Shown one piece after another: positions 57,710 to 64,000 of a stretch of DNA of 64,000 nucleotides; position 1 is the first letter of the stretch, and each line of letters begins with the position of its first letter. The notes below the pieces were generated by a model. The model did no database searches and was not told where the DNA came from. It worked only from the letters and a program-made list of their open reading frames with translations. The stretch is from positions 35,090,110-35,154,109 of the forward strand of contig NC_054886.1 in assembly GCF_018320785.1 (NCBI RefSeq). Direction: 5' to 3'. The stretch is from Cheilinus undulatus (Eukaryota > Chordata > Actinopteri > Labriformes > Labridae). A program made the position numbers and the translations under genes.

Positions 57710-60700
57710 TGTTGAGTCAGTGCCCAGTACTAGAGCTGATTTGTCCACGAGGTGTGCAGGAGGCAGTCTTCATGAAAGGGTTGAGGTCCTTGATTCCTCA
57801 GCTGGCTCCTCCGACACAGTTTGAGATCTTAGTCCAGAGGGGGAAGAGGAAACTACAGCCGCTCGGCATACAGCCGGTGACACCAGAGGGGATTTATCAA
57901 ATCACAGGGCAGTTACCCTTCTACATCCGACTCAAGGTTTGTTGTTATTTCTCAAACATGTCATCCATTGTGCTTGTGGAAGGATCCTACTCACTCAGGA
58001 GCTGTAAAATAGTCCCACTGACTTAACGAGCGTTATTTTTGAGGCATCGAACCTTGCCATGACTCTGATCATTTAAGACCTTTAAGTAGGCCTAAAATCG
58101 AATCAAAAATCTGCCCTGAAATTGGGCTAAAATTTGATGCAAACTCGGGTCTAAAATCCGCCCCAAATTGGATCCAGTATAGAGTCCAGAATTTGGCCTT
58201 AAATTTACAAAGATCAGGCCCAAAATGGATATTACAGTTGGGCCTAAAACCTGCCTCAAATTCAGACCAAAGAACAGCCTAAAATCACACATTTGATTTG
58301 GCACTGGGCTAAGATAGGTCCATGGAATTGGGTCTAAAATTTATCCTTAAATCTAGGCTGAAATTTGGCCCAAAATCAGGTTCTAAACTGGGGGCTGAAA
58401 TTGGATCAGGTCCAAAATTGGACAAACAATTGCCCTAAATCAGCCTTAGAATTGTGACCAGAAACTGGCCCAAAAATTGGCCTTCAAGTCAGGCCTTCAC
58501 CTGGCTCAAAATCAAAACTAAAACTGAAATGGGATCTTAATTTAGTCGTTTGGCACAACTAGGACTCTTCCGGGAGCTGGTTACTTGGCCAAATTTGCTC
58601 TACAATTTCACAAGAACAGGCCCAAAATGGGACCAAAATCAGGACAATGAACCTTCGAAATCCGACCTGAAAATGGACATAAAATAAGATGTTTGACTGA
58701 CCCAACACTAGGCTAAAATAAGGGCCATGAATTGGCCCCAAATTTCACCCAAACAATCTCTCCTGATATTGTATCTAAAAGCAAGTCCAAATACGATTGT
58801 AGGCAAAAACAGGCCTAAATTGGAACCAAAACAGCCCTTAAAGTTGGGATAAAATCGAGATAGAAATGAAGACTTAAATCAGTCTTAACATTGGGCTAAA
58901 GAAGGGCCTTAAAATTGGGCCAAAATTTCCTCCCAAATTATGTCTGAACATCAGTCTACAACTGCACAAATTTGAGCGGTAATAAGGTCTTAAATTGGAC
59001 CTAAATTTGGGTCTAATGTCAGGTAAAAATTGGGCCTACAGTTGCCCAGATAAGGCCTAAAATTGGGACCAAAATCTTGCGCTAAAATGGACCATCAAAT
59101 TGTGCCTTAATCTGGCTCAAAATCAAGCCCAACATTAGAGCTGAAAATGGGACTTAAACCAGTCTTAAAGGTTGGCCTAATATTGGGCTTAAATAGGCCA
59201 AAAACAGGTCCCAAATCTGGCCTAAAATCAAGTCCAAATTTGGAACCAAAAACAGTTTGAAAATCTTATCTGAAATTCGATCCAATACCTGATCAAATCA
59301 GGGCAATAGTAGGCAAAAATCAGCCTTAAAATTGGTACCAAATAGAAGTCAAAACAGACCTTTAAGTTGGGCCAACAATCAGGCTCAAAATCAGGCTTGA
59401 AATTGGTGCTGAATTCAGTCTTAACAGTGGGCTTAAGAAGGGCCTTGAAATTGGGCCAAATTTTGCCCTGAATCAGATCTGAAAATTTAGCCTACTACTT
59501 CCCAAATTTGAGCCAGGTCCTATGTGATCTAAAATTGGATCCAATATAAGGGTCAAAGTTGGCCCTCTAACTGCCCCAAATTCTGAGCCAAAAATGGGCC
59601 TCCAAATTCATTTGGCCTAAATTTGGCTTTAAGCCATCTTAACTTGACCGACAGGCAAATACGTGGAGCTCAGGCCAGTCGGCTTGACCTCACCCCTTAT
59701 CCGTACCATTTATAAAGACAAAATTTCAGGCTTTATAAAACCTAAACTGATTAAAGCACATTTCAAGTTCTTTCTGATTTATTTTGCCTTGTATTTTCTT
59801 AATCTTTCCTGTTTTTGAGGTTCTTCATATGCTCGGTGTCTGGTGTTTGGTGTACTGATTTTATTTTGTGCTTTTTACCTAAAGAGAAAATCATATGGGA
59901 GAAAAGCTGAAGAAAAACATTCTGCTGAAGAAAAGCGTTCAGCAGGAGAACATTCAAATAAAGAAGAACATTCTACTGTGGAAGAACATTCAGCTGAAGA
60001 CAAACATTCTACTGAAGAAAAGCATTCAGCAGAAAAACATTCAAATAAAGAACATTCTACTGTGGAAGAACATTCAGCTGAAGACAAACATTCTACTGAA
60101 GAAAAGCATTCAGCAGAAAAACATTCAAATAAAGAACATTCTACTGTAGAAGAACATTCTGCTGAAGACAAACATTCTACTGAAGAAAAGCATTCAGCAG
60201 AAAAACATTCAAATAAAGAACATTCTACTGTAGAAGAACATTCTGCTGAAGACAAACATTCTACTGAAGAAAAGCATTCAGCAGAAAAACATTCAAATAA
60301 AGAACATTCTACTGTAGAAGAACATTCTGCTGAAGACAAACATTCTACTGAAGAAAAGCATTCAGCAGAAAAACATTCAAATAAAGAACATTCTACTGTA
60401 GAAGAACATTCTGCTGAAGACAAACATTCTACTGAAGAAAAGCATTCAGCAGAAAAACATTCAAATAAAGAACATTCTGCTGTAGAACATTCTGCTGAAG
60501 AAAAATATTCTACTGAAGAAAAGCATTTAGCAGAAAAACTTTCAAATAAAGAACATTCTGCTGTAGAACATTCTGCTGAAGAAAAATATTCTACTGAAGA
60601 AAAGCATTTAGCAGAAAAACTTTCAAATAAAGAACATTCTACTGTAGAAGAACATTCTGCTCAAGAGCAGTCAGCAGAAAAACATTCAAATAAAGAACAT

Positions 60701-61096
60701 TCTACTGTAGAAGAACATTCTGCTCAAGAGGAATATTCAGATGAAGAAGATGTAGATGAAGAAGAACATTCCGTAGAGGAAGGACATTCAGCCGATAAGG
60801 AGTCTCATTCATCGTGGGGTAACAAGAACATTTCTGATCCACCATCCACTCACGAGAAACCCAGGTGAAACACATAGGACACAACTGGATGGTTTTGGGT
60901 CTAATAGGAAAAAATTATTTAAAATTCCTGCACTGTTTCTTCATTAACCTGTGTCAAACATCACGTTTCAGCCTAGTGCTACGCAGACGCCTTCTTGTTA
61001 GAGAGGACATGTATAAACCTCGCAGCAAGTGCAAGAACTGCATCTGTCTAAGGGTCCGTGTCTTTGAGGGTCCCCCAGCAGATTCAATAAAACATG
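57710..61096 (+). CDS. Gene 5 distal exons: family domain plus acidic His-rich repeat protein (3' end outside window)
   Basis: Three exons: 57710-57936, 59885-60864 and 60972-61096, with phases 2-base entry/0, 0/2 and 1/1, the same pattern as exons 4-6 of genes 1-3. The first encodes a diverged copy of the 78-residue domain (ICPRGVQEAVF, IPQLAPP, VTPEGI, PFYIRLK). The second encodes a 28-residue repeat rich in Glu, Lys, His and Ser: six identical copies (EHSTVEEHSAEDKHSTEEKH plus SAEKHSNK), two 27-residue variants and truncated ones, then a strongly acidic tail. The third has a Cys cluster (CKNCIC) followed by a short hydrophobic stretch (LRVRVFEGPP). No zinc finger is visible; later exons are beyond the window. 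The 2-base entry fits gene 5 exon 4 (43941). Function is not recognised. Confidence 0.62.
58080..59640. repeat. Degenerate TTGGGCCTAAAATC array
   Basis: Loosely tandem phrases such as AAAATTGGGCCTAAAATC, GGCCCAAAATC, CAGTCTTAACATTGGGC fill the intron. Period is irregular (about 15-25 bp). No coding frame. The same family resumes at 61220-61440 and 63560-64000. Confidence 0.8.
59966..60720. repeat. 84-bp coding tandem repeat
   Basis: Starts of GAACATTCTACTGTGG units at 59966, 60050 and 60134 are 84 bp apart. Six copies encode identical 28-residue units. The first copies differ from later ones by silent changes only (GTGGAA/GTAGAA, TCAGCT/TCTGCT), suggesting amplification under protein-level constraint or homogenisation. 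Confidence 0.93.
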
Positions 61097-61219
61097 GTAA
61101 ATATGTGATTTTTATACAGTCATTGCAAATTAATTTATATAAAGAAGGATTTTATGCTTGTTCTGACAAGAATGTGGCACACCAGGTGGCCTGTTTCATT
61201 TAACATTGACATGGGATAG

Positions 61220-61440
61220 ATTTCACATTTAAGGCCACAAAAGTGGGCCCAAAATCAGACCCAAAATGGACCTTAAAGTTGGGCCTAAACCTGGCTCAAA
61301 ATCAGGCCAAAAGGCTAAAACTGAACATTTGATTTGGTCTAACATTGGGCTAAGATAGGGCCAAGAGTTGGGCCAAAAATTGGTCCTGAAAACAGACCTG
61401 AAGTTTGGCCTACAATTAGGTTCTAAACTGATATGATATA
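61220..61440. repeat. TTGGGCCTAAAATC-type array, left flank
   Basis: Same degenerate family as 58080-59640 (AAAGTTGGGCCTAAACC, AACATTGGGCTAAGATAGGG). It merges into the GATTTAAGGCC array at about 61440. Confidence 0.75.
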
Positions 61441-63560
61441 AAAATCAGTCTCTGATTTAAGGCCATATTTATAGACTGATTTAAGGCCAGATTTATAGAC
61501 TGATTAAAGGCCAAATTTATTCCGATTTAAAGCCAAGAATATAAACTGATTTAAGGCCAAATTTATAGACTGATTTAAGGCCAGATTTATAGACTGATTT
61601 AAGGCCAAATTTACACTGATTTAAGGCCAAATTTATAGCCTGATTTAAGGCCAAATATATAGACTGAAAAAAGGCCAAATTTATACTGATTTAAGGCCAA
61701 ATTTATAGACTGATTTAAGGCTAAATTTATAGCCTGATTTAAGGCCAAATATATAGACTGAAAAAAGGCCAAATTTATACTGATTTAAGGCCAAATTTAT
61801 AGACTGATTTAAGGCCAAATTTATAGACTGATTTGAGGCCAAATTTATACTAATTTAAGGCCAAATTTATAAACTGATTTAAGGCCAAATTTATACTGTT
61901 TAAGACAAGATTTATAGACTGATTTAAGGCCAGATTTATACTGATTTAAGGCCAAATTTATAGGCTGATTTAAGGCCAAATGTATGCACATTTAAGACAA
62001 GATTTATAGACTGATTTAAGGACTGATTTAAGGCCACATTTAAGACAAGACTTATAGACTGATTTAAAGTCAAATTTATACCGATTCAAGGCCAAATATA
62101 TAGACTGATTGAAGGCCAAATTTTACTGATTTAAGGCAGGATTTATAGACAGATTTAACACCAAATTTATACTGATTTAAGGCCAAAGTTATACTGATTT
62201 AAGGCCAGATTTATTCCGATTCAAGGCCAAATATATTGACAAATTTTTTTTTTTTTAAAGATTTATTTTTGGCCTTTATTTGATAGTATAGGACAGGGGA
62301 TAGAGTCGGAAACAGGGGAGAGAGTGGGGAGAGACATGCAGGAAATAGTGCCATGGGCTGGATTCGAACCCGGGTCGCCTGCGTATATGGCATGTGCCTT
62401 AACCACTCGACTACCGGCGCGCCTATATTGACTAATTTAAGGTCAAATTTATACTGATTTAAGGCCAGATTTATTCCGATTCAAGGCCAAATATATAGAC
62501 TAATTTAAGGTCAACTTTATACTGATTTAAGGCAAGATTTAAAGATTGATTTAAGGCCAAATTATACTGATTTAAGGCCAAATTATTATTGATTTAAGAC
62601 AAGATTTATAGACTGATTTAAGACCAAATTTATAGACTGATTTAAGGCCATATTTTTCCTGATTCAAGGTCAAATGTATAGACTGATTACAGGCCAAATT
62701 TATGCTGATTTAAGGCCAGATTTATACCGATTCAAGGCCAAATATATAGACTGATTATAGGCCAAATTTATACTGATTTAGGACAAGATTTAAAGATTGA
62801 TTTAAGGCCAAATATTTACTGATTTAAGACAAGATTTAAAGACTGATTTAAGGCCAAATTATACTGATTGAAGGTCAAATTTATAGACTGATTTAAGGCC
62901 AAATTTATACTGATTGAAGGCCAAATTTATTGACTGATTTAAGGCCAAATTTATACTGATTTAAGACAAGATTTAAAGATTGATTTAAGGCCAAATTATA
63001 CTGATTGAAGGCAAAATTTATAGACTGATTTAAGGCCATATTTATAGACTGATTCAAGGGCAGATTTATAGACTGATTTAAGGCCAAATTTATTCCGATT
63101 TAAAGCCAAGAATATAAACTGATTTAAGGCCAAATTTATAGACTGATTTAAGACCAAATTTATTCCGATTTAAAGCCAAGAATATAAACTGATTTAAGGC
63201 CAGATTTATAGACTGATTTAAGGCCAAATTTATTCCGATTTAAAGCCAAGAATATAAACTGATTTTAGGCCAAATTTATAGACTGGTTTAAGACCAAATT
63301 TATTCCGATTTTAAGCCAAGAATATAAACTGATTTAAGGCCAGATTTATAGACTGATTTAAGGCCAAATTTATTCCGATTTAAAGCCAAGAATATAAACT
63401 GATTTAAGGCCAAATTTATAGACTGATTTAAGACCAAATTTATAAACTGATTTAAGGCCAAATTTATCCTGATTTAAGGTCAAATATATAGACTGAAAAA
63501 AGGCCAAATTATACTGATTTAAGGCCAAATTTAGTCTCTAAATTTGGTCTTAAATCAGTC
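61440..63560. repeat. GATTTAAGGCCAAATTTATA satellite
   Basis: About 90 tandem units of two lengths, GATTTAAGGCCAAATTTATA plus GACT (24 bp) and the same without GA (22 bp), with blocks such as TTCCGATTTAAAGCCAAGAA recurring as higher-order groups near 61515 and 63090-63400. It is interrupted by a SINE at 62241. Confidence 0.92.
62241..62423 (-). mobile_element. tRNA-derived SINE in the satellite
   Basis: On the minus strand a tRNA-like head has an A box (TAGTCGAGTGGTTAAGGC) and a B box (GGGTTCGAATCC, about 62360-62372), followed by a short body and an A-rich tail (T run at 62244-62255 on the plus strand). It is flanked by the 9-bp duplication TATATTGAC (62232-62240 and 62424-62432). Confidence 0.88.
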
Positions 63561-64000
63561 TATTGCAGAAAATCAAGCAGGTGTGGGCTAAATCAGGCCT
63601 AAAATTGGGACAAAAATCAAGTCTGAAATTCTCAAATGGAAAAGGTTTTTGATCAACCAGGACTTATCAATGAGCCTATTGCCTGGCCAAACTGGGTCCA
63701 AAATGGGACCTAAATCAGGACCATCAATGGACCTAGTTGGGCCTACAATCTGGCACAAAATCAGACCTTGAGAGGAGCATAAAATGAGATGTTTGATTTG
63801 GCCCAATCTTGGTAACTATTAGAAAATTCAGGCCTAAATTGGGATCAAAACTGAGCTAAAAAATTGAGCCAACAAGCAGACATAGAATCAGGCCAAAAAT
63901 CTGGCCTTAAATCAGTCTTAACATTGGGCTAAAATTTGGCCTACCATTGTTCAAATTTGACCCAACGTCGAAACAGTCCTAAATTTAAGACCAAAATCTG
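63560..64000. repeat. TTGGGCCTAAAATC-type array, right flank
   Basis: Degenerate phrases of the 58080-59640 family resume after the GATTTAAGGCC satellite and run off the window. No exon was recognised here. Confidence 0.75.

Noticed and set aside
59875..60423. Minus-strand Ser/Cys-rich open frame of 182 codons
   Set aside because: It is the antisense shadow of the 84-bp coding repeat, whose plus-strand frame has splice sites in phase.
62360..62420. Possible stand-alone tRNA gene
   Set aside because: The A and B boxes belong to a SINE with a body, an A-rich tail and a target duplication; no complete cloverleaf is evident.
62905..63087. Minus-strand LNQSIN-repeat open frame
   Set aside because: It is a translation of the GATTTAAGGCC satellite.

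Overview
The window reads as nuclear DNA of a ray-finned fish, probably a spiny-rayed teleost. Evidence: spliced genes with GT-AG introns, C2H2 zinc-finger genes carrying the N-terminal exon common in teleost zinc-finger proteins, and a dense mix of fish-type Tc1/mariner, hAT, piggyBac-like, Harbinger and pogo elements, LINE tails, a tRNA-derived SINE and long simple-sequence arrays. All supported genes lie on the + strand. No bacterial, viral or CRISPR feature was seen.

Layout. 1-4 kb: the 3' part of a 12-finger C2H2 gene (gene 1). 4.1-5.8 kb: an AGCT-rich satellite with a higher-order period of about 360 bp. 7.3-9.1 kb: arrays with a 20-bp period that end just before gene 2 (9.26-14.4 kb). 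A related array (15.4-16.6 kb) precedes gene 3 (16.9-23.0 kb), a near-identical tandem copy of gene 2. A third array (24.0-24.6 kb) precedes gene 4 (24.8-26.7 kb), which keeps the same N-terminal exons but is followed by a piggyBac-transposase-derived gene (28.8-34.2 kb) instead of zinc fingers. Gene 5 starts at 35.8 kb with a related N-terminal exon set. Its long introns hold a full-length pogo-type transposon with an intact transposase (37.7-41.7 kb) and a second piggyBac-derived gene (46.1-51.9 kb). Exons at 57.7-61.1 kb add a short family domain and a His/Glu/Lys/Ser repeat protein. The rest, to 64 kb, is arrays.

Shared architecture. Genes 2-5 use the same exon logic: a coiled-coil first exon ending in phase 1, acidic exons, a short exon ending in phase 1, then a C-terminal module entered with two bases. 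In genes 1-3 that module is an unrecognised domain of about 78 residues plus a linker exon and twelve zinc fingers. In genes 4 and 5 a piggyBac domain is phase-compatible with the same junction, and in gene 5 the unrecognised domain plus His-rich repeats is also compatible. Summed exon lengths divide exactly by three for genes 2, 3, 4+piggyBac and 5+piggyBac (727, 730, 725 and 802 residues).

The main candidate for something new is this exon-sharing cluster: a tandem family joining one N-terminal module to alternative DNA-binding C-termini, two of them piggyBac domains that have each lost a different catalytic aspartate. They sit among non-autonomous elements with piggyBac-type TTAA/CCC ends. 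All splice junctions are inferred from sequence alone; transcripts would decide them.
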